This document shows, one piece after another, positions 48,000 to 60,529 of a DNA stretch of 64,000 nt. Under the pieces are notes generated by a model that had not been told where the DNA came from, made no database searches, and saw only the letters and a list, made by a program, of their open reading frames with translations. Position 1 is the first letter of the stretch. Every line of letters starts with the position of its first letter. The DNA is taken from positions 50,135,043-50,199,042 of the forward strand of contig NC_079495.1 in NCBI RefSeq assembly GCF_030052815.1. The letters run 5' to 3'. This DNA is from Hevea brasiliensis (lineage: Eukaryota > Streptophyta > Magnoliopsida > Malpighiales > Euphorbiaceae). The position numbers and the translations under genes are program-made.

Positions 48000-49800
48000 A
48001 AGATTAGCCACGTAGCCCCTTCCTCGTGTTGCACGCTAAAGTTGACCTATTACTTAGCTTTGTACTAAGAACCAAATTTCTCCCGCTTTTAAATTGCTTC
48101 ACTTGCCTGGAGATTTTTCGTCTTGAGCCAAGAGATTGAACGTAGATTACACCTCAGAGTTGATTAACGTTTAGAGTTGATCAAACTCTGGCTCACCTAG
48201 AAAGGCATTCTTATTGGCCCAGGATAAAAGCAAATGTCCAATGATTCTATGTTATCTCTTAACAGGTTCAGTTCTAGTTTGCAAGGAAAGCTAGTTTCAT
48301 ATAAATGTATGCTTCCTCAAGCAATTGCAAGTGAAGCCATCAAGCAATGATAGAGACGAGCCTTATCGATCGACTATCGCCTTAAAGAGAGTAAAGCAAT
48401 TACTTGTATTCCGATAACATGGAACAAGATTTCAAGACATTGTTCTCACTCCACTTTGCTTGTAACAAGGATGGATGTAGAAATTTAATTTAGAGAGTCC
48501 TCTTAAAACATGGATCTTTTCTATTTCTCTCATATTAAGTGAATAGTTCTTTATGTTAGGTTGCAGTAATGAATTGAAAGGAAGGTTTTATATATCAACC
48601 TTAAGTTACTTAAGAATCACTTGGCTGCTGATTAAACTGGTTGATTAACTGATGATATGATGATGATAATTTTATAATTATTGATATTTTTTTATAGAAT
48701 CATTTTATAATTATAAAAATAAAAACTTTCAATGAATATAATGAAAAAAATAAATACCTTAATTTTTTGAACAAAATTAATTTGCTAAAAATTAAATGGA
48801 ATTGAAGTTAATTAAAAATACAATGGATGTTTAATAATATGAAGATCTATACTTCTGTTTTGAAAAAAAAATTAGGGCTTCATTGTTGGTATCTTTCTTT
48901 CAACAAGACAGTAAATAATTTTTTTTTATAAAATTACTAATAAATTGTTAAGAACTTTTAAAATACTGGATCACATGCATGTCAAAAACCGATGGTTTTT
49001 TGGCATACAAAACTGCCCTTATAAGGAAATTCAAGAGGAAAATCCAATTATTGATATCCCGAAATGTTTTACGGAGAGCATTCTGATATCAAGGATCGCA
49101 AAAGAGTCGACATAATAGTTTCTTACACAGATAACATCGATTTGAATGCCCTTCTAAGAAATTCAAGAGGAAAATCCAATTATTGATTTCAAGGCCCTTA
49201 CAAGGAATTCTTTTTCCGATCCAACCCACGTAAAAGCAATGCCTATGATCTAAGTCTTTCCTTAAGGTGCTCTTTGACTATTCTTTCTTGATTCTATTAA
49301 AAACAATCTCCTCGCAAGATGCTCCTACAGCCACTGAAATAGCGGTAATTGATCCACACACGAGACATTCAATTCAGTAATTGCTTTAAAGGAAGAAACT
49401 GTGATACAAAAGATGCCAAAATTGAATCGTTCATTCTGCACAAACGCATCTTCTTGAGAAGTGCTTTGCAAGAGATAAAAATGAATCACAGGTAACGCCT
49501 CCTTATTGTTTCTATGAACGATGGCTATTGGCTAACTATAAAAATAAAATAAAGGGCAAGAGGATTCCTAAAAGATTTGCCACACTTCTAGCTAATTTTC
49601 AATTCTACCATATCGATTGTCCTAGGCCCCACCTATCAAAGACGAGCCTTGATAATAGGCTATAAGAATAAAATGTTATGACACAAAAGTGCTCTTTCTA
49701 AGCAAGGCTTGAATGAATGAAGGAGACGATCGAGGCTTTTTAGTTTTGATAATAGAACAATAGATGGATGCTGTGCTGACAAAGGGCTTACTCTAAACCC
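48000..49800. other. Compositionally distinct stretch, origin unclear
   Basis: Markedly less AT-rich than its surroundings, without open frames, and including a 30-bp direct repeat. The texture resembles plant mitochondrial non-coding DNA, so an old organelle transfer (NUMT) is one possibility. A decayed gene or mobile element is equally possible. Confidence 0.25.
49026..49187. repeat. 30-bp direct repeat, offset 132
   Basis: GAAATTCAAGAGGAAAATCC with AATTATTGAT occurs at 49026-49055 and 49158-49187. It is preceded in both by TGCCCTT plus a few bases. Confidence 0.9.
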
Positions 49801-50868
49801 AGAATTAGAAATTTCTCCATGTATATGCAATTTATTAATTTCAAGCTTTGGGTGATTTCTTGATTCTATGTTGTTCAGATTTCTTGTGATTTTGTGAATT
49901 TGTTGTCCTGTATTCAGTTAATTAATCAATTTATGACTTGTATATTCATGGTTATAATGCAAATGCAAACTGAAAATCAAATGACAACTGACAACAGGAG
50001 TAATAAAGTAAAATTCCCATGCACAATTCATGCTTCCAACAATTCAGGAACCACACTGCTCTAAAAATTTGAGCACAGCATTGGATACACATTAAAATTC
50101 TTGATCTAGACACACTGCAATATTGGGTGCAAAAACAACATATCAAATATAGAAATCTCTTCAAATGAAACTCAAGCCTTTGTGTGATCTTATTGCACAA
50201 AAAGCATACAGAATGGACTAAACACTAACACTCGACTAGTTCTAAGCTGCCACACAATACAGGCCAATGGTTTTTTTTTTTTTAATGCTTTCTTTTCATA
50301 TATTTCACAACATAATCAATATATTACTTATTAACTTTATAAGGAACTGCAAATAAACACAAGTTCGCATTTGAATTTGAAATTTAGATTTAAAATTTAG
50401 AATTTGAAATTCATAAATTGAGAAAAAAAGCAATAGCTCACAGTATTAGTTATCAACCAAGAACCCACATTTATATCTAAATTAGATCCATTTCCCAAAT
50501 GCTAATAGCAAACCCCATTTGACAAGAAATCTAAGCTTCACACAGATGAATGCAGACACAGATGAATGCAGAATCAAATAAATTTCTTAAAAAAGAAACA
50601 CGCAGTAATCAATTAGAAAATGTAAATGCAGCAAGAGAACAGGGTCCAAATCAAACAGAACTCATAAAAGGAAAAAGATACGAAGATTGTATATGCTGAG
50701 AAATAACTTGTCCCTACAGATCTGAACAAGTTGATCAAAACGCAACAAGATCCAAATTAACAATTACCACTTAACAAGTCTCAAAATCACACATACCCAT
50801 TTCTTCAAAACAAAATTTAAGCAAATAAAACCAAGAAAACTCTACGAACTTAACCCTGATAATAAAGC

Positions 50869-51276
50869 TCAAAACCTGAGCTTGGTAAAGAACCACCTAT
50901 TCTTGCCAGTCTTGAACCTCTCCTCGAACCTCGCCTTGGTCTCCTTCGCAGCCCCAACCTTCTTCTCCTTGCTCTGCAATGCGTCGACTGTGACCACATC
51001 CTTGAGGTCGACGTCGAGGGTGTAGCGGGTGGGCATCAAGTGCTGGTAGTTGACGAGCTTGATGAAACACTTAACGCGGGACTTCTTGGCCGTCTTCTTG
51101 GCAGAGTCCTTTTTGATAACCTTGCTTGGGTACTTCTTTATTCCTGCAACCAAGCAGTGGCCGTAGGCGCGGTCGCGTGTGCCGTCATCGAAGGACTTGA
51201 CGATCACCGCCTTGCGACCGGCATAGCGGCCTTGGAGGATGATCACTGCCTTGTTTGGCTTCAGAAACTTAACCAT
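50869..51276 (-). CDS. RPL27: 60S ribosomal protein eL27
   Basis: A single uninterrupted 135-residue frame, the normal plant length, from ATG 51276 to TGA 50869. The N-terminus [20 protein letters not shown] with [12 protein letters not shown] is the KOW-type motif of eL27. Then come [20 protein letters not shown], a Lys-rich stretch, [19 protein letters not shown], the [11 protein letters not shown] segment, and the C-terminal [19 protein letters not shown] block, all family hallmarks. The protein is a structural component of the large cytosolic ribosomal subunit. The coding sequence is clearly GC-richer than the surroundings. No coding intron is present, as in Arabidopsis eL27 genes. There is no sign of decay, so I take it as functional rather than a processed copy; the promoter motifs upstream support this. 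Confidence 0.97.
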   Translation of the reverse strand: MVKFLKPNKAVIILQGRYAGRKAVIVKSFDDGTRDRAYGHCLVAGIKKYPSKVIKKDSAKKTAKKSRVKCFIKLVNYQHLMPTRYTLDVDLKDVVTVDALQSKEKKVGAAKETKARFEERFKTGKNRWFFTKLRF

Positions 51277-51307
51277 TTTCTCGCTGTTCGGACGCCTGGC
51301 TCTCTCT

Positions 51308-51316
51308 AAACCCTAG
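51308..51316 (-). promoter_or_regulatory. Telo-box near the eL27 start
   Basis: AAACCCTAG (plus reading) 32 bases upstream of the ATG. Telo-boxes (AAACCCTA) are typical of plant ribosomal protein gene promoters and leaders. Additional copies are at 51369-51376 (AACCCTAG) and 51389-51397 (AAACCCTAG). Confidence 0.7.
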
Positions 51317-51340
51317 ACGAACTTGGATTAAGGAGATTCA

Positions 51341-51370
51341 TCTATATATATCTATATATATATATATAGA
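51341..51370 (-). promoter_or_regulatory. AT run, possible TATA region of eL27
   Basis: TATATATATCTATATATATA-type sequence 65-95 bp upstream of the ATG; a simple repeat that could serve as the TATA region. Confidence 0.4.
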
Positions 51371-51434
51371 AAAGCATCAACCCTAGAGGTATCGAATGAA
51401 ACCCTAGCTGTGGATGGGTTTCTCCATCGTCTAC

Positions 51435-51445
51435 TGGGCTGGGCT
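51435..51445 (-). promoter_or_regulatory. Two overlapping site II motifs
   Basis: TGGGCTGGGCT contains TGGGCT twice (51435-51440 and 51440-51445), about 160 bp upstream of the eL27 ATG. Site II elements (TGGGCC/T), bound by TCP factors, combined with telo-boxes are the known signature of plant ribosomal protein promoters. Confidence 0.7.
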
Positions 51446-53158
51446 TGTGCATTCTATTTTTTTTTTTTGGAATAAAATTTAAGTACGTCTATATAATTTT
51501 TAAATTTTTATTCCAAAATAAAACAATATTTAAAAATAAAAATTTTAAAATAAAATATTTTTAATTAAGAATTATTTTTTAAAATTTTAATTTTTTAATG
51601 AAAATTTTCTAAATGTCTAAATTTTTTAATTATTTTTAGGAATAAAATGTCTAAATAAATCAATTTTAAAATTTTTAATTATTTTTTATGAAAATTTTTT
51701 ATTAAATTAGTCCTAAATATTTTATTTAAATTTAAATAGTCATTGCATATTTACTTATATTTACTGAATTTTTGTTCTTTGACTGGGTTTATATTATTTG
51801 ATTGAGTATTTTTATGTTGAGTTTGTGTATTGGAATTTCAATTGATGTTGTTCAATTTTTTATTTTTAATTTTTTAAAGTTCATTAAAAATTATAAATAA
51901 TTTTAATACTTAAAAAATTAATATTTTATAATTAAAATTAAAATTTTTATTTTAATTTTTTATAAAAAAAATCCTATTTAAGTTTAAATAAAAATTTAGA
52001 ACTAGTTTGATAAAAAAATTTTCAAAATTAGCTCATTTAAGCACTTGGAAAAGATAAATGAACATATTTAACTTTATTCTTTTTTACTTTTTGTTTTCAC
52101 TGCCTAATCGTTAAAGAAATTTATATAATCAATTAATTTTAATTTAATGATATTAAAATTAATTTTAAAATTATAAGTTCTCAAATTCAAGTTTAAATAG
52201 AGTTAAATAAATAAAAAAAATTTACATAAATATAAATAAAATAAGAAAATCATATGCCATCACATTTTGGTTTAAAAAATAATTTTTTGAAATTAGACAT
52301 AAAAGGTCTAAAACTAGAGGGTTTGAAACCTTCCTATTTATGATACCATTTTCACTGTTGAAGAATGAAATGATATCAGTGGTGTGAATAAATCTTAAGT
52401 ACAGATAATTAAATAAAGAAAGCTCTTTTTTTTTTCCAAAACTAATTTATATATAGAAAATATTTTATATAAAAATTAATTTTTAAAAATGAAAACATTT
52501 TTATTATTTAATTATAATATTAAATTAATAATATATATTTTATGTCATGCATGTATAAATATTTTTATACTTTAATAAAATTATTAAAATTTAAAAAATA
52601 ATTTTTTTAAAAAAAATTAAATAATTTAATTTTTTAATTAAAAAAATATTTTTTATTAATTTCTTATAAAATATTTAAAAAATAAAAAAATAAAAATTAT
52701 TTTTTAAAAAAATATTTTTCACAAAATAGACCGAGCCTAAATGAATTTTAGAACTTAGAAGAGAACCATGCACCTTATAGATGTCATAGAACTGTTCCCA
52801 ACTCCCAATTTGCTCACACAGCAAAAACAATGTGAAATGACAATGGAAATAGAATAGTTAGAACATAAATGAATAGAACAAATATTGTACCCTCAGAATA
52901 AATTGAACGGGCCAAATAGGAAAAACATAAAAGCGGACGCTGAAATAAATGTTAAGATTAAAATTTAAATAATGAGTTTTTTAACCAATGTAATATTACA
53001 CATTTTTTTATGGAAAAATGCATTATATTAATAACCAACATTGTAATTTTTAAAATTTGTTAAATATATTTATACACACTAATTTTATTTAAAAATTATT
53101 AATATTACATAGAAATGTGTAATATTATATTAAAAGTAGTGCAATATCACATAAAAAA
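51446..53158. other. AT-rich intergenic DNA
   Basis: 1.7 kb dominated by A and T runs between the eL27 promoter and the solo LTR. No gene or clear repeat boundary seen. Confidence 0.6.
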
Positions 53159-53771
53159 TGTCACACCTTACCCTTCTGTAAGGCATAATATAATCCCGTA
53201 CAATACCTAATGAATTACCGAACTTCATTACTGATAATCTATTAAATATATTACAAGAGATTTTAAACCAATTTCCATCCATTTTAAAATGATAGACAAT
53301 TTTGAATAATTATTAAAAACCTTTAATTGAAGTTTATGTTATGAACTCAAATTTTAATTAATTTTATATTTCAAAAATTTTACAGAAATTTTGACAAAAT
53401 GCCGATTATAAATTGAGAAAACAGTTCTTGAAAACCTATTAAAACACTTCCAATATGCAAATAATACCCTCAACTCTATTTATGGTCAACACAATCCAAG
53501 TCAATCAACATAATTTCAAGCAATTTTAATAGCATTTCATTCGATTCAACTCAAATATAAAACTTTGCAATTACAAGAAGAGAACAAAATATTAATATTA
53601 CAATTTTAATTGTACAACTGCTCATCTAGTTCAATAGATACTTATGAATAAAAATTGACATCAAAAGAAATGTACAATGGTATAAAATAATATACCTGTA
53701 AAAGATCTCAAAATGGTGTTACAACTGCAACTATAGCAGCTCACTCTGCTACTTTATCCTTCTCATTATCT

Positions 53772-53811
53772 GCGACAGCTAGAAAAAGTTATCGCTGAGT
53801 AATTTACTCAG
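53772..53811 (-). other. LTR double stem-loop, solo LTR
   Basis: On the minus strand stem 1 CTGAGTAA with TTACTCAG (53795-53811) is perfect around one base. Stem 2 GCGATA (53790-53795) pairs with TGTCGC (53772-53777) including a T-G wobble. Confidence 0.6.
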
Positions 53812-54191
53812 TGGTGCATAACAATAATTTCTAAAATCATAAAAAATATAATCATTCAAATATTTCATACAATTCACAAATCATATTTCATTCCAAATTT
53901 TTCATTTACAAAGTAGGCAACACACTATTTTTCAAATAAGATTTTTAAAGCCATAACAATCAAAATTATTCACAATATTTATTTCAAGAATTGTCAAGTA
54001 GAAACAAAGAATTTTAAGTTTGTTGTGCACAAGTCTCTTATGTTGCTTTGACTTAGTCTACCCTTCCTCCTTCCTTGGAGGGCTCCTTTCCAATTGAAAC
54101 ACATAATTTGAAGTGTTTTAATACCCATCCAATTCATTTATACTAATTAATCTAACCATTAAATTTTGCATACTTAATTTTACTTATAAGT

Positions 54192-55276
54192 TGTAACACC
54201 CCTATTTGCATAGTCTAATATATTTCACTATTTCGGTGACCGATGTCGATCCGGACAATTAAGAGGATTAGAACCACATCTAAGACACCTTAAGAAGCCC
54301 TCAATACAAATAATTAGTAATTGTCAATTAGTTAAGTATAAATAAGAAAAACAGAACATAAGAGGTTAAATGAGCCGAGAGTCACAGCGATGGGTGACCT
54401 TCTCAGGAAGGACTGCAATGTCGATTTAAACTCAAATTTCGAACTGTAAAATGTGACGCCGCGGTCCTTAGGACTATTGCGAACACAGTGAAAAAGAGAA
54501 AATCACGAAAAAGAATTATTAAGTAGGTCAAATAATTAGGTCAGGGATCCGGAAGAAATATTGAATTATTTGCTAATCGAATTAAACTAGCGAGGGACAA
54601 TTTGGTCAATTGACCCCTAGAGCTGACTCCTGACCTAACTGTCAAATAAGATCGAAAAAAAATAAATTTTGGAATCGAGAATTAAATTAAAGAACTAAAG
54701 TAAAATAAATGAAAAAAAGGAGGAAAAAGGAAAAAGTGAAAAAGTTTATTATATCATGCAGCTAGGTGAGCTGCTGAATTGACAAGGACTTCACTGATGT
54801 ATTAATGTAAGGTTGAGCAGTTGTACAGTAAATTGTAATATTATTATTTTGGATTTTCTTTTTGCAAATTAAGTACTATATGCAATGTGAATGAATTTAT
54901 GAAGTATTTGAGATAACAAACTTTGATTGAATTGTGTTGACTTGAGTTTTTTTGGTGTTGAGAGTTGTGAAAACAATTATTGGAAGTGTTTTTACAGGTT
55001 TTTGAAGAACTGTTTTCTCAAAATACAGACGGCACGCTGCCGAAATTTTTGCAAAAATTACGTAAAAATAAAAATGGATAAAAATTTTTACTAGTTTTGA
55101 AACTTCAATTAAATGTTTTTAATTCCTACTAAAATGCTAACCACTTCCAAAATGTAAGAAAATGGTTCTAAAATCCCTTGTAGGATACTTAATGAGTTAT
55201 TGGCAAGTGGGGTTCGGTAGTTCATTAGATATTCTACGGGATCATGTTATGCCTTACAGAGGGGTAAGGTGTGACA
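54192..55276 (+). mobile_element. Internally deleted solo LTR, 1085 bp
   Basis: Starts TGTAACACCCC and ends GTAAGGTGTGACA, flanked by perfect target duplications TAAGT (54187-54191 and 55277-55281). It carries the conserved U3 block (54365-54399) and the 3' ATACAGACGGCACGCTGCC block, but the middle of the family's LTR is missing, including the double stem-loop. It lies in opposite orientation inside the LTR 53159-57299. Confidence 0.92.
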
Positions 55277-57930
55277 TAAGTTCTCCTAAAGGTTGAGTTC
55301 TTTGTATTTGATAATATTGTGGTTATTATTCACATTACTATTTATACAAATTTTTAACTTTTTCATAATTAATTGGTATACCATTTCTAAACACATGGTC
55401 ATACCATATTTTGGGTCACAAATTTATTGGCATTGGTTGTTAATTACAATTCAAGGCCTATTAGATGAAATTCCAAAATTTCAGATTTGATCACTTAGGT
55501 TTACTGTTTCATTGGACTAATCTACAGTGAAAATTTGGCTAAACTTTCTTCATCAAAGTTGTTCCTTAATGTGTCTAGTTTAATTCCCTTTTTGAATCAC
55601 TACATTGGTCAATTCCAGATTTTCTGGGTAAATTTTGATTTTGGCAGTTTTGGTGACCTAATTTGGTTAGCAATTTGACTAGGTTATGGTCAGAATTTGG
55701 ATTTTTGTTTTTCATGAAAGTTTTTCTACTATGTCTAAGCTTTCTAATGGTTTAAAAATCAGGTCATTTGGACCTCTCTACACAAAGTTATTATCATTTG
55801 AACATTGACTGTTCATTTGGTCAATTCTGCCCAAAATCAGGGCACCAATTGTGGATTCAACCTAATTTTAGGCCAACTTATGGTTAGTTTTTAGGCAAGG
55901 TTTCTTCATAAAAAATGCAGCATTATGACCCTAATTTCATCTCCAATTTTCTTCACACCAAATGGACTAACACAATTTAACTTATGGCTTGTTAACCTAG
56001 CTGGACTCATTAGTCCAGAATTCCACAATTCTATATCCACAACTCAACTCAATTCCAATCATCAATTCACATTTCAAAACACCCTAAATGACCAAAATTG
56101 ATCATCATACACATCAATTGGTCAATAATTTTCAAAATCCTCAATTTTTCCCAAAACCCTAATCACTAAGAACCCTAATTTTTTTTTAATTGTCACCAAT
56201 CATGCATATTAATTATCTCAATCATTTCTACTACTCCCAACAAGTTCAAATTCACGTTTAATTAGATTGAAACACTTCAAAACCCTAGAATTTTATGGCT
56301 GGCCAAAATTTCATCTCTTCCCAACATGCATAATTTTTTAATTTTTAAGTTAATTTCTACTTGCTCACATCATTTCCATAAGTAATAATCAATTTAACTT
56401 AGGAGAAAGAGACTTACCTCTATGGTGCTCTTGAATCCTCAATTCCTTCTCCAATTTCTTCAAATTTCTCCCTTCAATTCTTCTCTTCTATGGTCAATTA
56501 AGAGTTTTCTATGGGTTATTGTTAAAGTTTATGGGATGAAATCAAGCTTTGAAAGCTTGGTTTGGCTTGGTAATGGTGGAAATGGAAGAGAACTTTAGAG
56601 AGAGAGAGAGGGCAACAATACTAGAAGAAGAAGACCAATATTTGCTTTTAGTTTTTGTCTTATTTTTATGATATTTATCCCTTAATTTTCATAATTTAAA
56701 ATTATAATTTTAATTTGATCATGCTTGCATCATTATGATGTCATAAAGCACTTAATTTTTGAAATTTTCTTTTCCTTTTTCTTTTCTTCTATACACCTCC
56801 TTATGTTTTTAATTCTTTTTCAAAATTTTAATTTCCTACATTTTAATGGACATTTAGGCCAACAGTCACCTCTAAGGGTGAATTGACCAAATTGCCCCTT
56901 GTCAGTCTGATCAATTTTTCTAGTAGCACTGAGTTAATTCTTAAACTCTGATTCAATTATTTAAGCTTGTTCTCTATTCTTTTCTGTGGTTTTCATAATA
57001 TCATCAGCTTTGCAATTATCCTTAGGCCTGAGTGTCCTAGGGTTCCATATGAAATTAGGGCAGTAACTGAGCTCGCAGTTACTTCCTAGTTCGATCACCC
57101 ATCGCCGGGACCTCGGCTCATTTAACTGATTATGCTTTATTTTTCTTATTTCCATTTCACCTTCATATAATTTCTATTAATTTTTATTTATGACTTTTCT
57201 AGATGGTATAAATATAGTTCTAAACATCCTGACTGTCCGCATAGACACTAGTCACCGGAACAGTAGAATGTATAGACTACTTAGTATGGGGGTGTTACAA
57301 AACAAATATAATTTCTCATGCTATCAATACAATATTAGTAATAAAGTAAACATATTTAATAAATCTTAATGAGTACAAAGTTGCACTTATTAGAAAAGTC
57401 AATTAAATAATTATATAATTAATAAAAATTTATAAATTATACTTTTATCAAATAATAATTTATATTCATTTATTTTCTTATAAATTATTTATTTTATTAA
57501 TTTTAAATAGTCAGAAAAAGTTATAAAAAAATGCATATATCACATTAAGTTAGCAAATTCAGGCCAAACTCAACCTAACACTTAAAATATTAAGTGAAAA
57601 AAAAACCCTAATACAGAGATATAAAAATATAAAATAAGACATGAGAAACTTTAATTTTTTTTTTATTTCCCATTATCCCTTTTTATTTTCTTTATATATA
57701 TTACTATTTTTATTTTTAGGCTATTCTAAATAAATGTTTACACTTTGCAATATTTAATTATTATTATTATAATCATTTTATTCACTTTTAATTTTTTTTA
57801 ATGTGAATTTCATAAATTTATTATTATTATTAAGTTTAATTTTTAAAAAAATTTTGGCCAAGTGTCACAAATAAACCTTAAATCTAATTAAAAAAAAACA
57901 CTTATAATTTATTCAATTAAAACAAAATTT

Positions 57931-57946
57931 GGGGGAGGGGGGAGGG
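57931..57946 (+). other. G-quadruplex-capable run
   Basis: GGGGGAGGGGGGAGGG, sixteen bases with fourteen G, followed by TTCCCCACC, which could pair back with it. It is unusual in this AT-rich setting. Confidence 0.6.
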
Positions 57947-58140
57947 TTCCCCACCATGGCCGTGCATTCGCTTATTCAAAAGTAAAGGATTAATGATAGA
58001 AATTTGTTAGGTCTATGGATTTTAGACCTAAATCTAACAAGTTTTTAGTCATTAGCCTAAGAATAACTAAAAACCCAAAGAACATAAAAATAAATTTCTT
58101 TGTAAAATTGCCAACAGCCTCCTCTTTATAAGCAATTTGG

Positions 58141-58440
58141 AGGGTTTTTTTTTTTTTAATCAAAGACATGGAGTTCATTGATTAAAGAGATTAGATACAA
58201 GTCCAAGGTTAATAGTAAATCCAAAAAGAAGCCCAAAAAATATAGAGAGAAAATAATCGAGACCCTAGCTAGCCCTAACATAAAAAGCTCAAGTCCACAA
58301 ACCAAAAAAACCTAGGCTAGCTATAGAGAAGCAATTGCCCTAGCGCCACCGCGCACCAATTGCAATCTGGACCAAGAAGAAGGCTGTTTCCAGGAAGTGA
58401 AAGACACCTAGAGCTTTAGAATTAAACACACTTAAAAGGG
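58141..58440 (-). mobile_element. Possible retroposon (LINE-like) 3' end
   Basis: A T-run at 58146-58158 would be the poly(A) tail of a minus-strand insertion ending ..CATGTCTTTGATT. The 300 bp beyond it are less AT-rich than the surroundings. No reverse transcriptase is present, so the assignment is weak. Confidence 0.25.
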
Positions 58441-60106
58441 TAGTCGAATGGCTATTGTGGGTAACATTTGGCTGCCATCGGTCGCTGCATTTAGCTACTA
58501 TTTCAAGGCCAGCTTTAAATAGTCACATATTTCTCAATTTGAATTTATTTGACTAGCCATATAACATTGAAAAGCTTTGGAGATGTAGGTTTTAATGCAA
58601 TTAATTTTACTAAAAATTTCAACCTAAAACTCAAGATATGATGAAAAATAAATAAATAAAAATCTCCAAATAGAGTAGCCCAATGGCTTGCCCTTCCAAG
58701 GCCCGATTTGACTTTGGAGACCCCTAAATTGCACCTTTAACTCTTTCAAACTATTTTCAACCAACAAAAAAAAAAAAAAAGAAAAACCTCTTTCAAACTA
58801 TACTTAGGGTCTCCTTAGGAGTAAACATTGCTCTAAGAATTTGTTTGGTTGAATTTCAAAGTACAAAATTTTATAGAATTTAATTAAATTTTATATTTTA
58901 TTTTGTGTGTTTTATTTGAAAAGAAAATTAAAATTCAATCCTATAAATTAATTATAATTGAAACCAATTCTTATTGAATTTGATAAAATTTGAAATGAAT
59001 TTCATAAAATTTACATAGCAACGATGACATCTTTTTATACACTAACCTGTTGAAATTATTCAATTTAAAACTTTGATCACTAATATGATTAACAAAATTT
59101 ACTACATCTAATAAGTACCAATAACTAATTAACAAAATTATAAGTGGTTTGAATTTTCAAGGAAAAATAATCAAGTATCATTAATACCATCCTTAAATTC
59201 TTCCATAAAATGATCTATCACTTTATACAATTCATTCTTAAAAAAAATGAAAATCTATATTTTATATTTATTACTGCATAAGATATTTTATGTTTGTCTT
59301 AACTTTTTAATATTTAAACTTATTATGCACTTAGCACATAGTATTACTATTTACATTATTATATAACTCTCCTATATCATAAGATATGTGAAGTTAATCT
59401 TGTATTTATTACTATATTTTTTTTATCAGAGATAAAATACACACACTTAGTGACATATTTATTACTATATTTTAGTTAGTTTACATGTTTGTTAATTGTT
59501 ATAACATAAGATTTTTTTTTTAATTTTGTGTAGCTTTTGAGGATAATTTAACAGATAAAAACAAGTAAATTTTAATTGTAAAATTATATCAAATAAAAAT
59601 TATATGAAATTCATTTAAATTTTATATTTTAAATTATGTATTTATTTTAAATGAATTTCATAATTTATGATAAAATTCAACCAAACACTATTTATTTTCA
59701 TTATGCCATTTCCAAACAAAGACCAGTGCACTTGGAATATCCAATATTAATAATAAAATCTAAACCCTTCTCTCAAGTTTTCCTTTTATAAAAAAGTACA
59801 AGGCAAAGAGAGAAGAAAATGTGCCACTGCACTTTTCAAGAACCAAGATTTTTTTTTCTTAGATTGTACTTAAATTTGATTTTTCAAATTTTATTTTTTC
59901 ATTAAATTTTTTTAATATAAAGAAAGGAAAAGAGCTCAAAAGAGTAAAATCAATTAAAAATGAAACAGTCCAAGGCTAATGAACCTCCTACCTATCCCAC
60001 CAAAGAAAATCCAACACCGTAGATGGGGGCGCTTCCAACACATGACAACTAAAAGGAACTCCCACAATCATATAAGCCAAACAATTCATTACCTTATTTA
60101 CTTCTC

Positions 60107-60509
60107 TGTAATAATAATGAAGAATGTGATACAAATCAAGATCAAGAATGAAGATTAGAGAAGAAGCAGTTACAAAATAGAGAGAAGAAAGAAAAGAGAG
60201 GGAAGATAGAATTAGAAGAAGAGAATCAAGAGTCGTAATTTCATTTCATGAGAGAATAATTACAAGAAGAGCTGACCATTTATAACAGGCACAACTAACA
60301 ATAATTCAGTTACAACAACTTTACAACAGACTCTAACAATTCTGCCAATTCCTTACTGCTATTTGTATATTCTTCTTATTCTTCTCGCCTCTGTTTCTTA
60401 TTGCTGACGCCCCCTTTTATTGAACCAAACCCAGTTTCATTTAACTCTTCTTTCTTAGCGCCCCATTTTATTAATTTCATACGCTATTGTTTCACGTTAG
60501 CTCGTATCA
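60107..60509 (-). repeat. 3' LTR of the gypsy element
   Basis: Minus-strand termini TGATACGAGC (60509) and ATTATTACA (60107), following the polypurine tract. The partner LTR is outside the window, so the ends are inferred from the tract and the TG..CA rule. Confidence 0.6.
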
Positions 60510-60523
60510 ATACCCTCCCCATT
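60510..60523 (-). other. Polypurine tract of the gypsy element
   Basis: Minus-strand ATGGGGAGGGTAT immediately before the LTR start TGATAC. Confidence 0.65.
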
Positions 60524-60529
60524 AAGAAC

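Larger units (their letters stand above)
44521..50868. other. Intergenic region, no gene recognised
   Basis: 6.3 kb between the two host genes. It is mostly AT-rich, with a second SINE-like piece (46550-46670), the hairpin at 47529-47624, and a distinctly less AT-rich stretch at about 48000-49800. The 3' UTR of eL27 lies at its right end. None of the open frames (44253-44435, 46967-47164, 49952-50200) shows a domain. Confidence 0.5.
53159..57299 (-). mobile_element. Solo large LTR with a nested LTR
   Basis: Plus reading starts TGTCACACCTTACCC (53159) and ends GGGGGTGTTACA (57299), so the sense strand is minus. Without the nested insertion at 54192-55276 it is about 3.05 kb. Flanks are AAAAA and AAACA, a 4/5 match. 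No internal region or second LTR is seen, hence a solo LTR. It belongs to the same group as the LTRs at 6212-16414 but is clearly diverged. Confidence 0.83.
57300..60106. other. AT-rich intergenic DNA
   Basis: 2.8 kb with no recognisable gene. It includes a G-rich run (57931-57946) and, near 58141-58440, a T-run followed by sequence that looks like the reverse of a polyadenylated retroposon 3' end. Confidence 0.5.

Noticed and set aside
50869..51276. eL27 as a processed pseudogene because it lacks introns
   Set aside because: The frame is perfect, there is no poly(A) tail or target duplication, the upstream promoter motifs are characteristic, and Arabidopsis eL27 genes also lack coding introns.
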